Assembly (NCBI RefSeq): GCF_008329535.1
Contig: NZ_NPKR01000009.1
Location: forward strand, 186,001-250,000
DNA length: 64,000 nt
Direction of reading: 5' to 3'
Source: Mycolicibacterium sp. P1-18
GTDB taxonomy: Bacteria; Actinomycetota; Actinomycetes; Mycobacteriales; Mycobacteriaceae
Shown: one piece after another, positions 1-8,007 of the stretch
Position numbering within the stretch: position 1 is the stretch's first letter
Layout: each line of letters starts with the position of its first letter
The notes under the pieces: model-generated
The model's database searches: none
What the model saw: the letters and a program-made list of their open reading frames with translations, nothing else
Told to the model about the DNA's origin: nothing
Translations under genes and position numbers: made by a program

Positions 1-269
1 AGGGCGTTCACCAACTGTCGGGGGTGAACTACGAACGCGTCGACGACGACGGCCTGCACATCAGCTTTGGTTCCGACCACTCGGACCCGCGGCTGCTCGC
101 CGTCGACAACGTCGTCATCTGCGCCGGTCAGGACTCGGTGCGGGACCTGGCGGACAGGTTGCGTCGCCGCGGGGTCGAACCGCACGTCATCGGCGGGGCC
201 GACGTCGCAGCGGAGATCGACGCCAAGCGCGCCATCCGCCAGGGCACGGAACTCGCCGCCCGCCTCTAG
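1..269 (+). CDS. fadH: 2,4-dienoyl-CoA reductase (NADPH), C-terminal fragment
   Basis: This is the last 88 codons of an open frame entering from the left edge. The end carries the motif IGGADVAAEIDAKRAI followed by a short tail, the NAD(P)-domain end of FadH-type flavin/Fe-S 2,4-dienoyl-CoA reductases, which remove double bonds during beta-oxidation of polyunsaturated fatty acids. The flavin and Fe-S parts lie outside the window, so activity cannot be judged. Its position next to fbiC, in opposite orientation, matches Rv1175c/Rv1173 in M. tuberculosis (from memory). Confidence 0.85.
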   Translation, partial: GVHQLSGVNYERVDDDGLHISFGSDHSDPRLLAVDNVVICAGQDSVRDLADRLRRRGVEPHVIGGADVAAEIDAKRAIRQGTELAARL

Positions 270-273
270 CCCG

Positions 274-330
274 CGAGCAGACGCAAAGGGCCCTGAAACG
301 CGGCAGAACAGGGCCCTTTGCGTCTGCTCG
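274..330. terminator. bidirectional hairpin terminator between fadH and yceI
   Basis: There is a perfect 22-bp inverted repeat, with arms at 274-295 and 309-330 and a 13-nt loop. It lies between two convergent genes, 5 nt after the fadH stop and 10 nt before the yceI stop. It has no long T-run, as is usual in mycobacteria. It can serve both strands. Confidence 0.85.
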
Positions 331-339
331 GCGAAGGAC

Positions 340-888
340 TCAGGCCTGCTTGAGCGCCTCGATCTCGAGGGTGATGGTGACCTTGTCGCCGACGACGGTG
401 CCGCCGGTCTCCAGCGGCATGTCCATGTCGACCCCGAAGTCCTTGCGGTTGAGCACGACCGTGGCGGTGAAGCCGGCGACCTCGCCGTGGCCCATGCCCG
501 GGTTGACGCCGTTGAACTCGAGCTTGAGGTCGATCGGCTTGGTCACGCCCTTGAGGGTGAAGTTGCCACCGAGGACGTAGTCGTCGCCGTCGGCGCGCAC
601 GTCGGTGGAGACGAACGTGGCGGTGGGGTGGTTCTCGACGTCGAAGAAGTCAGCGGCCTTGACGTGCGCGTCACGCTGCTCGTTGCCGGTGTTGACCGAG
701 TCGACGGCGATCTCGGCGGACACCGAGGGGCTGCCGTCCTCGCCCACCACGATGACGCCGCTGAACGCCTCGAAGCTGCCGCGCACCTTGCTCACCATCA
801 GGTGGCGTACCGAGAAACTGATCGAGGAATGGGCGGGGTCGATGGCCCACGTGCCGGCGCTCAGGGCACTCGCTACCGATGCAGTCAT
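340..888 (-). CDS. YceI family protein
   Basis: The 182-aa product is a full-length YceI protein, a lipocalin-like beta-barrel that binds polyisoprenoid or other amphiphilic ligands. The family start (GTWAIDPAHSSISFSVRH), the central FFDVENHPTATF and the end (KVTITLEIEALK) are all present. There is no signal peptide, so it is predicted cytoplasmic, unlike E. coli YceI. The ATG at 888 is preceded by a strong ribosome site (AAGGAG). A -10-like TACACT lies on the minus strand at 937-932, with a small palindrome CGGAC-N4-GTCCG at 940-953 just upstream, possibly an operator. The true ligand is unknown. Confidence 0.9.
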   Translation of the reverse strand: MTASVASALSAGTWAIDPAHSSISFSVRHLMVSKVRGSFEAFSGVIVVGEDGSPSVSAEIAVDSVNTGNEQRDAHVKAADFFDVENHPTATFVSTDVRADGDDYVLGGNFTLKGVTKPIDLKLEFNGVNPGMGHGEVAGFTATVVLNRKDFGVDMDMPLETGGTVVGDKVTITLEIEALKQA

Positions 889-955
889 GTCTTCTCCTTG
901 ACTTGGGGCCGGCCGTCCCGACCTCTCGTCGAGTGTAAACGGACTGCGGTCCGAA

Positions 956-2101
956 TTAATTCCGGCCCTTCTCCAGCAGCGCCGTCAACCCGTCGATCGG
1001 CAACCTCGGTGAGCGGTGCCCGTCCCTGCCGACCATGTCCTCGTTCACCACCAGCGCGTTGAGCACCGCCTCCTCCACCGACTGCACCACTGCCTCGTAG
1101 AACGGGTCCAGCCGGCCCCACGGCAGGAAGCGCAGCGTGCCGAACTCGTCGTCGGTGGGCGGTCCGAGCGGAAAGGCGCTCGCCAGACCGTCGGCCTCCG
1201 CGGTGGAGAACGCCAGGAAGATGTCGCCAGAGAAGTGGCTGCCCGTCGTACCGGTTCTCGCCAGCCCCAACGGCACCCGTCGGGCCAACGCCTTGCACTG
1301 GCCCGGCAGCAGCGGGGCGTCCGTCGCGACGACGACGATGACCGATCCGGCGCCCGGCGGAGGACGAACGCCGAGATCCCGCGCGAACCAGTCCGAGTCC
1401 AGGGGATTGTCGACGTCGAGCGCCGACCCCACGTGCCGGCCCGCCACGGTGAGTTCGGCTCGGGCGCCGAAGTTCGCCTGCACGAACGCCCCGACGGTGA
1501 ATGCGTGCGAGCCGTAGTCGACGATGCGCGACGCGGTTCCGTTCCCGCCCTTGAACTCGTAGCAGTTCATCCCGGTGCCGCCACCGACCGAGCCCTCCGC
1601 CACCGGACCGGACGCGGCCGAATCGAGGGCCTGCTCAACGTGTTCGGGCCGTACGTGGCCCCCGTTGATGTCGTTGAGATAGCCGTCCCACGTCTCACCG
1701 CAGACCGGCAGCAACCACTGCCGCGCCACCCGGGGCTGGACTCGGTTCACCCAACTCACCACGCCGGTGTGACAGACACCCACGGCGTGCGTATTCGACA
1801 GCACCACCGGCAGATTGAAGGAGCCGGACTCCTCGATCCACGTGGTGCCCGTCATCTCCCCGTTGCCGTTGAGCGAGTGCCAGCCCGCCGCACAGGCACG
1901 CCCGACCCCGTCACGCCCACGGGGGAGGATTGCGGTGACGCCGGTGCGGACGGCGTCGCCCTCGATCAGGGTGACGGCACCCACCTCGACGCCGGGGACG
2001 TCGGTGATCGCGTCGAGCGGACCGGGCCGACCGCCCAACGGGATCGCGAGTCCGCGAGCGCGGGGACGGCCGTCGGCGGTGTGGGTCTGAGGTGAGGTCA
2101 C
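956..2101 (-). CDS. P1 family (DmpA/BapA-like) self-processing aminopeptidase
   Basis: The 381-aa product matches the peptidase family S58/P1 (Ntn-hydrolase fold, D-aminopeptidase DmpA and beta-peptidyl aminopeptidases). These are made as a precursor that cuts itself before a Ser or Thr, which becomes the N-terminal nucleophile. The likely cleavage site is Gly252-Ser253, in the stretch reading AGSVIVVVATDAPLL. Upstream lie the conserved GSVGGGTGM (170-178) and GNGTASR segments. No signal peptide is seen. The substrate cannot be told from sequence and could be D-amino-acid, beta-amino-acid or ordinary N-terminal residues. The start is GTG at 2101. Confidence 0.9.
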   Translation of the reverse strand: MTSPQTHTADGRPRARGLAIPLGGRPGPLDAITDVPGVEVGAVTLIEGDAVRTGVTAILPRGRDGVGRACAAGWHSLNGNGEMTGTTWIEESGSFNLPVVLSNTHAVGVCHTGVVSWVNRVQPRVARQWLLPVCGETWDGYLNDINGGHVRPEHVEQALDSAASGPVAEGSVGGGTGMNCYEFKGGNGTASRIVDYGSHAFTVGAFVQANFGARAELTVAGRHVGSALDVDNPLDSDWFARDLGVRPPPGAGSVIVVVATDAPLLPGQCKALARRVPLGLARTGTTGSHFSGDIFLAFSTAEADGLASAFPLGPPTDDEFGTLRFLPWGRLDPFYEAVVQSVEEAVLNALVVNEDMVGRDGHRSPRLPIDGLTALLEKGRN

Positions 2102-2139
2102 CCCCTACGAGTAGCACGCCCCGGCCACGCTCGTGCGGG

Positions 2140-2601
2140 TCAGCCCCGTTCACCCCACACGGCCTGGGCACCCGCGTCACCGATGCGGACGACCGTCACG
2201 ATCGACGACACCCCGACGACCAGTGCCGCCACCGCGACCACGACGGTCGCGACCTTTCGCGGTGCGTCGGACCGGTTCTCCAGCACGTGCAGCACGGCCT
2301 GGGCGACGGCGACCACGAGCAGCGCGACGGAGAAGTAGATCATCCAGTCGCCACGCTCGGCGTGCTCGAGCAGGATCGGCCGCGGCTGCCCCCCGCTCTT
2401 GAGCAGCCACTCGCCCGCTTCGGTGGTGATGGGCGTCAGCACCGTCGTCACCGCCGCGAGGGCCAACACCAACCACACCAGTCGGCGTCGGGCCGCGGGC
2501 CAGAAACCACAGAGGATCTCGAGGATCGCGACGAGCGGGGCGAGCACCACGATGGCGTGGACGAGCAGGGCGTGGGCGGGAAGGCCGGCAATCGTGGTCA
2601 A
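2140..2601 (-). CDS. DUF2231-like four-helix membrane protein
   Basis: The product is 153 aa and starts at TTG 2601, chosen because GAGGAG lies a few bases upstream and homology to the family starts here (MTTIAGLPAHALLVHAIVVL). It has four predicted membrane segments. The N-terminal LPAHALLVHA pattern is typical of DUF2231, in which paired histidines sit at the start of helix 1. The open frame continues far upstream, but that extension lies opposite fbiC and is not credible. Function is unknown. Confidence 0.8.
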   Translation of the reverse strand: MTTIAGLPAHALLVHAIVVLAPLVAILEILCGFWPAARRRLVWLVLALAAVTTVLTPITTEAGEWLLKSGGQPRPILLEHAERGDWMIYFSVALLVVAVAQAVLHVLENRSDAPRKVATVVVAVAALVVGVSSIVTVVRIGDAGAQAVWGERG

Positions 2602-2684
2602 GGGGGCTCCTCGGTCTAGGGCTGTCCCTCTGTATACGTGCCGAACGCGAGGCGGGTTCACCACTCGCGTGATTTGCCCCCGGG

Positions 2685-5276
2685 TCAGGCGACCAGGGCG
2701 TCGTAAGTCGTGGAGCGCTGGCGTGCCGGGCGGCCGATGCCCTCGGCGATTGCCACCAATTCCGCGACGGACTTCGCGGAGCCGTTCTCCGAGCCCGCCA
2801 TCCGCGAGATGGTCTCCTCCATCAACGTGCCGCCCAGATCGTTGGCGCCGCCGCGCAGCATCACCTGGGTGCGCTCGACGCCGAGCTTGACCCAGCTGGT
2901 CTGAATGGAGTCGATCCTGCCGTGCAACATGATTCGCGCCAATGCGTGTACCGCGCGGTTGTCGCGGTGCGTCGGACCGGGCCGGGCACCGCCGGCCAGA
3001 TACAGCGGCGAGGACTGGTGCACGAACGGCAGCGGCACGAACTCGGTGAAACCGCCCGTGCGGTCCTGGATGCCGCGCAGCACGTTGAGGTGACCGACCC
3101 AGTGCCGCGGCGTGTCGACGTGGCCGTACATCATCGTCGAACTCGACCGCAGGCCCACTTCGTGGGCGGTGGTGATGACCTCGATCCACGCCGAGGTGGG
3201 CAGCTTGCCCTTGGTCAGCACCCAGCGCACCTCGTCGTCGAGGATCTCTGCGGCCGTCCCGGGAATCGAGCCCAGCCCCGCCTCGCGGAGGCTGGTCAGC
3301 CACTCCCGGATCGACGTGCCGCTCTTGGTGACGCCGTTGGAGATCTCCATGGGTGAGAACGCGTGCACGTGCATCGACGGCACGCGCGCCTTGACCGCAC
3401 GCACCAGGTCGGCGTAGCCGGTGACGGGCAACTCGGGATCGATGCCACCCTGCATGCACACCTCGGTGGCCCCGGCGACGTGTGCCTCCCACGCCCGGTC
3501 GGCGACGTCGTCGGTGGACAGCGAGAACGCGTCCGCGTCGCCCTTGCGCTGAGCGAACGCGCAGAACCGGCAGCCGGTGTAGCAGATGTTGGTGAAGTTG
3601 ATGTTGCGGTTCACCACGTAGGTGACGTCGTCGCCGACGACGTCGCGCCGCAACGAATCCGCAAGCGCGGCAACGGCATCCAACGCCGGACCATCGGCGG
3701 TGGCCAACGCGTGGTACGCGTCGTCACTCAAACCCGCGGGATTGGCCTCCGCGGCGCGCAAGGCAGCCAGCACGTCGGTGTCGATGCGCTCCGGCGCCCG
3801 CGCCGCGAGCTCGTTGACCTTCTCCCGAATCGACTCCCAGTCACCGAACGCACTGCCCAGGTCGCTGCGCGTCTCGGTCAGCCGACCCTCGGAGTCGATC
3901 GCGGTGTTCAGATCGGTGCGGCCCAGCGACTCGGTGGCCTCGTCGGGCTCCTGCCAGGGCCGCCCAACGGGGTTCACGTCACGGGCGAAGCCGGTCTCCG
4001 GGTCGGCCAGCGCGTCGACGTGTCCCCGGACCCGCGGGTCGATCCACGCGGCGCCGGCCTGCACGTACTGCGGCTGCGCGGTCAGGCGTTGCACCAGGTC
4101 GTAACCCGCCTCGGCGGTGACGGCGGCGAGTTCGTCCAGCGCCGGCCACGGCCGTTCGGGGTTCACGTGATCCGGGGTCAGCGGCGAGACGCCGCCCCAG
4201 TCGTCGACGCCCGCGCCGATCAGCGCCAGGCATTCCTCGCGGGACACCAGGTTCGGCGGCGCCTGGATGCGCATCTTCGGGCCGAGCACCAACCGGCTGA
4301 CGGCCACCGTCGCCAGGAAGTCGTCGATGCCGGCGTCCGGGGTGCCCGACATGGCGGTGTGGTCCTTCGCCCGGAAGTTCTGCACGATCACTTCTTGAAC
4401 GTGACCAAACTCCTTGTGGGAGCGGCGAATCGCGTGCATGGTCTCGGCACGCTCGGTGAGGTTCTCACCGATGCCGACCAGCAGGCCGGTGGTGAACGGC
4501 ACCGACAGCCGGCCCGCGTCGTCCAGCGTGCGCAACCGCACCACGGGATCCTTGTCGGGGCTGCCGTAGTGCGCCAGCCCCTTCGTCTCGTACAACCGCC
4601 GCGACGTCGTCTCGAGCATCATGCCCATCGACGGGGCGACCGGCTTGAGGCGCGACAACTCCGACCAGGTCATCACCCCGGGGTTCAGATGCGGCAGCAG
4701 CCCGGTCTCCTCGAGCACCCGGATCGCCATCGCCCGGACGTAGTCCAGCGTGGAGTCGTACCCACGTTCGTCGAGCCACTGCTTGGCCTCCGGCCAGCGG
4801 GCTTCGGGACGGTCCCCGAGGGTGAACAATGCTTCCTTGCAGCCCAACTCGGCGCCGCGGCGTGCGACGTCGAGGATCTCGTCGGGTTCCATGTACATGC
4901 CCTTGCCCGCCGCGCGGAGCTTGCCGGGGACGGTGACGAAGGTGCAGTAGTGGCACGTGTCGCGGCACAGGTGCGTCACCGGAATGAAGACCTTGCGCGA
5001 GTAACTGACCGGCAGCTTGCCCGTCGGGCCCACCCGACCGGCGGCCGTCAGACCGGCGTCACGCACCCGGGCCGCACTGGCCATCAGGTCCTCGAGGTCG
5101 GCGCCACGCGCCGTCATCGCGATCGCGGCTTCCTCGACGTTGAGCGCCACCCCGTCGCGAGCTCGTCGCAACACGCGCCGCACCGCGGCGGGAGACGGCG
5201 GCGCACTGGGCTCCGCCGAAGCGGAGGGCACGACGGGAATGGGCAGATCGGCACCGCGCTGGGGGTTCAGAGCCAC
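2685..5276 (-). CDS. fbiC: FbiC, bifunctional FO synthase (CofG-CofH fusion)
   Basis: FbiC makes FO (7,8-didemethyl-8-hydroxy-5-deazariboflavin), the deazaflavin core of coenzyme F420, from tyrosine and a ribityl-uracil. Both radical-SAM halves are intact: Cys104, Cys108, Cys111 (CRDTCHYC) in the CofG half and Cys565, Cys569, Cys572 (CYTGCRFC) in the CofH half. Length (863 aa) fits the mycobacterial enzyme (about 856 aa in M. tuberculosis). The start is uncertain. GTG 5276 matches family length but has poorly spaced Shine-Dalgarno. An in-frame GTG at 5321 would add 15 residues. F420-dependent enzymes are probably encoded nearby, such as the Rv1155-like gene at 37.3 kb. Confidence 0.97.
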   Translation of the reverse strand: MALNPQRGADLPIPVVPSASAEPSAPPSPAAVRRVLRRARDGVALNVEEAAIAMTARGADLEDLMASAARVRDAGLTAAGRVGPTGKLPVSYSRKVFIPVTHLCRDTCHYCTFVTVPGKLRAAGKGMYMEPDEILDVARRGAELGCKEALFTLGDRPEARWPEAKQWLDERGYDSTLDYVRAMAIRVLEETGLLPHLNPGVMTWSELSRLKPVAPSMGMMLETTSRRLYETKGLAHYGSPDKDPVVRLRTLDDAGRLSVPFTTGLLVGIGENLTERAETMHAIRRSHKEFGHVQEVIVQNFRAKDHTAMSGTPDAGIDDFLATVAVSRLVLGPKMRIQAPPNLVSREECLALIGAGVDDWGGVSPLTPDHVNPERPWPALDELAAVTAEAGYDLVQRLTAQPQYVQAGAAWIDPRVRGHVDALADPETGFARDVNPVGRPWQEPDEATESLGRTDLNTAIDSEGRLTETRSDLGSAFGDWESIREKVNELAARAPERIDTDVLAALRAAEANPAGLSDDAYHALATADGPALDAVAALADSLRRDVVGDDVTYVVNRNINFTNICYTGCRFCAFAQRKGDADAFSLSTDDVADRAWEAHVAGATEVCMQGGIDPELPVTGYADLVRAVKARVPSMHVHAFSPMEISNGVTKSGTSIREWLTSLREAGLGSIPGTAAEILDDEVRWVLTKGKLPTSAWIEVITTAHEVGLRSSSTMMYGHVDTPRHWVGHLNVLRGIQDRTGGFTEFVPLPFVHQSSPLYLAGGARPGPTHRDNRAVHALARIMLHGRIDSIQTSWVKLGVERTQVMLRGGANDLGGTLMEETISRMAGSENGSAKSVAELVAIAEGIGRPARQRSTTYDALVA

Positions 5277-5465
5277 TCCCCTGTAACCCCGCGGTCGCCC
5301 AGAATCATCCGCGCGTCCCACAATCCGAAATCACTGCACCTGCCATACCGGCCACAGTAGCGCCAGAACGGCGCCGCGTTGCAGCGCCATCTCGCTCCGG
5401 CCAGCGGTGCGACGGCGTAACTTACCGAGCATCGGCAGCGGTAGAGACCTCGGGGGAGAACATTC

Positions 5466-6557
5466 ATGACCGGATCGACGAGCTCGTATCTTCGCGTCGG
5501 GGTTGCCACGCTGACCGCCGCGGCCGTCGTGGCGATTACGCCCGCCGCGCCCGCCGCCGCTCCTCAGAGGCCGCCCGCGCAGACCGTGCAGGTGCAGGCG
5601 CCGCGCGTCGACCTGGCGGCGTCGGTGCGCTCGCTGGTGGCGACGCCGCCGAATCCCGGGCACTTCGCTGCCGCGACGGCCGCCATGGCACGGATCGACC
5701 CGGCGGGCACCTCCGCGCTGGTCCAGGCCGCTGCCCCGGCACCCCAGAACGCGGCGTCGGACGCCATCGTCTCGGGCTACCAGTTCCTTCGGTACTGGGT
5801 GACCTACGGCGTGCAGCTCGCCGACTACGTCCTCGGGTTCATCCCGTTCGGCTACGCCATCGCCGATCAGGTCAACATCGTCTACTACAACCTGGTCCTG
5901 CCGATCTCGGACAGCATCGTCTACAACCTCGTCGTCCCCGTGGTGAACGACCCCTTGAACCTGGCGTCCTACGTCGACGGCCTGATCGCCGTCGGGCAGA
6001 CGTCGGTCAACGCCCTGATCAACACCGGGGTCGCCGAATTCAACTACTTCTTCGGCTGGCTGATCCCGCCGCTGCCGCCGCGCCCGCTGGCGGTGGCCAA
6101 GCAGGTGACGACCGTCGAAGAGGCGGCGGCCGAGGTGACGGAGGCGCCCGAGGTCGAAGCCGAGCCGGTGACCGGCGCGGAACCGTCGAAGCCGCCCACG
6201 GCGACCGCCGAGCCGACCGCCACCGCCGAGCCGACCGCCACCGCCGAGCCCACGGCCACCGCCGAGCCGACGAAGACAGTGGAGCCCACCAAGACCGCGG
6301 AACCCACGAAGACCGTCGAGCCCACCGCGACGCCGACGCCGACGTCGACCACCACCTCGGTCGGCGGCGTGGCGGCCCAGGGCGAGGTGCGTGGCGGCAC
6401 GACCGGCACGACGACCGTCACCACGACCGCCACCGAAGCGTCGACCGGCACCGGCAACACGAAGACCACGGCGCCCGACCCGGAGCCGACGACCGACACG
6501 GCCGACACCGCCACCGACACCGGATCCGACGCCCCCAGTACCTGCGGCGAGGGTTAG
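5466..6557 (+). CDS. exported protein with Thr/Pro/Glu hexapeptide repeats (PE12-locus position)
   Basis: The 363-aa product has a signal peptide (hydrophobic 14-35, ending in an AAPAAA-type site). A central domain (about 100-205), rich in aromatic and hydrophobic residues, ends in FGWLIPPLPPRPL. I recognise this pattern from exported mycobacterial proteins of unknown function. The C-terminus is a long Pro/Thr/Glu tail. The gene lies divergent from fbiC, exactly where PE12 (Rv1172c) sits in M. tuberculosis, but it has no PE N-terminal domain. The ATG at 5466 follows a good ribosome site (GGGGGAGAAC). Function is unknown; a cell-surface or envelope role is inferred. Confidence 0.75.
   Translation: MTGSTSSYLRVGVATLTAAAVVAITPAAPAAAPQRPPAQTVQVQAPRVDLAASVRSLVATPPNPGHFAAATAAMARIDPAGTSALVQAAAPAPQNAASDAIVSGYQFLRYWVTYGVQLADYVLGFIPFGYAIADQVNIVYYNLVLPISDSIVYNLVVPVVNDPLNLASYVDGLIAVGQTSVNALINTGVAEFNYFFGWLIPPLPPRPLAVAKQVTTVEEAAAEVTEAPEVEAEPVTGAEPSKPPTATAEPTATAEPTATAEPTATAEPTKTVEPTKTAEPTKTVEPTATPTPTSTTTSVGGVAAQGEVRGGTTGTTTVTTTATEASTGTGNTKTTAPDPEPTTDTADTATDTGSDAPSTCGEG
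6195..6320 (+). repeat. seven 18-bp tandem repeats encoding PTATAE / PTKT(V/A)E
   Basis: Four copies of the codons for PTATAE are followed by three copies of PTKTVE or PTKTAE, all in frame (7 x 18 bp). They form a charged Pro/Thr-rich stalk in the preceding exported protein. Copy number is likely to vary between strains. Such stalks in mycobacterial exported proteins are often O-mannosylated (inference). Confidence 0.9.
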
Positions 6558-6940
6558 ACGCCGACCCGCGAGGTCAGCCGCCACAGGAAGTACGCCGGCG
6601 GACCGCCGCCCAGCACCACGAAGATCACCGGCGCCAGCTGCATGATTCCCGCGCCGCTGAGCACGATGTCGTCACCCGGTCCGCCCAGCGTCAGGCCGAG
6701 GGTGGTCACCAACCAGCCCCAGAGTGGAAGTGCCACCAGCCGGGGCGAGGACACCCACTGCAACGCCGCCCACACCAGCGCCACGTTGACCAGACCGCTG
6801 ATCAGCCCGCTGACGGGCATCGGGACGGCACCGACGTAGAGCGGAAGGAAGAACGCGCCGACGACGGCCGACAGAACACCGTCGAGGGTGAGGACGGCCA
6901 GCGCGGCGATCCGCCACCGGCCAGGAGCGGGAGTGGTCAG
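6554..6940 (-). CDS. four-helix membrane protein, Rv1171-like
   Basis: A small integral membrane protein with about four hydrophobic helices and a conserved start (RWRIAALAVLTLDG). Position between mshB and the PE12-type gene matches Rv1171. The start is not clear. A CTG at 6940 overlaps the stop of the 37-aa ORF upstream. In-frame GTG codons at 6985 and 7093 lie inside or before that ORF. Its stop overlaps the convergent stop of the exported repeat protein by four bases. Function is unknown. Confidence 0.65.
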   Translation of the reverse strand: MTTPAPGRWRIAALAVLTLDGVLSAVVGAFFLPLYVGAVPMPVSGLISGLVNVALVWAALQWVSSPRLVALPLWGWLVTTLGLTLGGPGDDIVLSGAGIMQLAPVIFVVLGGGPPAYFLWRLTSRVGV

Positions 6941-7050
6941 GTGGGGACGCTGTCGAGCAGGCCGACTATCCCGCCCACGACCCACTGAAAGCTGTCCAAG
7001 CGATCCTGCCAATGCTGCAGGTTGGGATCCAGATCGGGGTCCATCGCCAT
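6937..7050 (-). CDS. 37-aa small protein, unrecognised
   Basis: ATG at 7050, stop at 6937. The product begins MAMDPDLDPNLQHWQDRLD and ends in a short hydrophobic stretch (WVVGGIVGLLDSVPT). A strong purine ribosome site (GAGGAAGGG) lies directly upstream. The stop overlaps the start region of the Rv1171-like gene, suggesting translational coupling. The first half is acidic and amphipathic. It could be a true small protein or a leader ORF setting translation of the membrane protein. No family is recognised. Confidence 0.6.
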   Translation of the reverse strand: MAMDPDLDPNLQHWQDRLDSFQWVVGGIVGLLDSVPT

Positions 7051-7103
7051 CCCTTCCTCGGGCCGCTGACTGTTTCGCAGCGTACCCCCTCACGGCGTTG
7101 CCA

Positions 7104-7985
7104 TCACGGGTTCACGCCGGCGAGTAAGTCGGTTTCCCAACCCCGGTCGTCGCGCGGGCCGGCGGTCCCCTCGACCAGGACGTAGTGCTCGACGGCCGAG
7201 ATCGGCAGCGCGAGGTCGTTGGACAGCGCGCACGCGCGGCCGCCCGGTTCGACGGTGACCTGCGTGGCGTGCGCCCGCAACGCCGCAACCTTGGCCTCGC
7301 GACTCTCCGGCGCCTCGACCACCGCGTCGATCTCCGCGTCGTCGAAGGCGAAGCCCATGTCGTCGACGGACACCCGAGTCCACGTCGGCGGCAGCTCTAC
7401 CTCGGCGAGTTCGCGCATGCCACGCTCGACCGCGGCGCGCGCCATGACGGTCCAGTAGAACTTGGGCACCCGCCACGGCTCGCCGGGATAGCCGGTGCCA
7501 GCCGCCGCCGCGACGGCCGCCGTCGTCACCTCGTGGGCGCGAATGTGGTCGGGGTGTCCGTAACCGCCGTTGGGGTCGTAGGTGACGACGACGTGCGGGC
7601 GCAGGTCGCGGATGACCGCGACGAGGGCCGCGACCGCCTCGGCCGGTTCGGAGTCGACGAACCGCTGCCGACGGCCGCGGGGCGGCGTGCCCGCCATTCC
7701 GGAGTCGCGCCACCGCCCCGCGCCGCCGAGGAAGCGTGGTCCGTCGACCCCCAGTTCGCCGAGGGCCGCGGTCAGTTCGCCGATGCGGTAGCCGCCGAGC
7801 TGGTCGGCGGCGTCGGCGGCCAGCTGCGCGAAGCGCTCGCCGATCACCTCGCCCTCCTCACCGAGCGTGCACGTCACCACCCGGACCTGGGCGCCGCGCG
7901 CGACGTAGTGCGCGATCGTGGCGCCGGTGGTGAGCGTCTCGTCGTCCGGATGGGCGTGGACGAACAACAGCCGTGGATTCTCCAT
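7104..7985 (-). CDS. mshB: MshB, GlcNAc-Ins deacetylase of mycothiol biosynthesis
   Basis: MshB is a zinc amidase that removes acetyl from 1-D-myo-inosityl-2-acetamido-2-deoxy-glucopyranoside, giving GlcN-Ins, the second step toward mycothiol. The LmbE-fold zinc motif AHPDDE is near the N-terminus (residues 11-16 from this start), and the third ligand lies in HPDH near residues 144-147. I place the start at ATG 7985 rather than GTG 7991 because the minus-strand hexamer TATCTT at 7997-7992 puts +1 exactly on 7985, predicting a leaderless mRNA. The product is about 293 aa. Confidence 0.95.
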   Translation of the reverse strand: MENPRLLFVHAHPDDETLTTGATIAHYVARGAQVRVVTCTLGEEGEVIGERFAQLAADAADQLGGYRIGELTAALGELGVDGPRFLGGAGRWRDSGMAGTPPRGRRQRFVDSEPAEAVAALVAVIRDLRPHVVVTYDPNGGYGHPDHIRAHEVTTAAVAAAAGTGYPGEPWRVPKFYWTVMARAAVERGMRELAEVELPPTWTRVSVDDMGFAFDDAEIDAVVEAPESREAKVAALRAHATQVTVEPGGRACALSNDLALPISAVEHYVLVEGTAGPRDDRGWETDLLAGVNP

Positions 7986-8007
7986 CCCCACAAGATAGGT
8001 TCACCCC
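7986..8007. promoter_or_regulatory. compact bidirectional leaderless promoter, mshB / CLC gene
   Basis: Only 22 bp separate the two start codons. The minus-strand -10 TATCTT (7997-7992) and plus-strand -10 TAGGTT (7996-8001) share the TA at 7996-7997. Each hexamer is followed by 6 nt and then the start codon (ATG 7985 on minus, GTG 8008 on plus). That is the spacing expected for transcription starting on the first base of the codon. Confidence 0.6.

Noticed and set aside
3363..5360. Long open frame on the plus strand opposite fbiC
   Set aside because: It is rich in Arg/His/Gly with no domain, has no ribosome site and lies entirely across fbiC. High GC creates long shadow frames.
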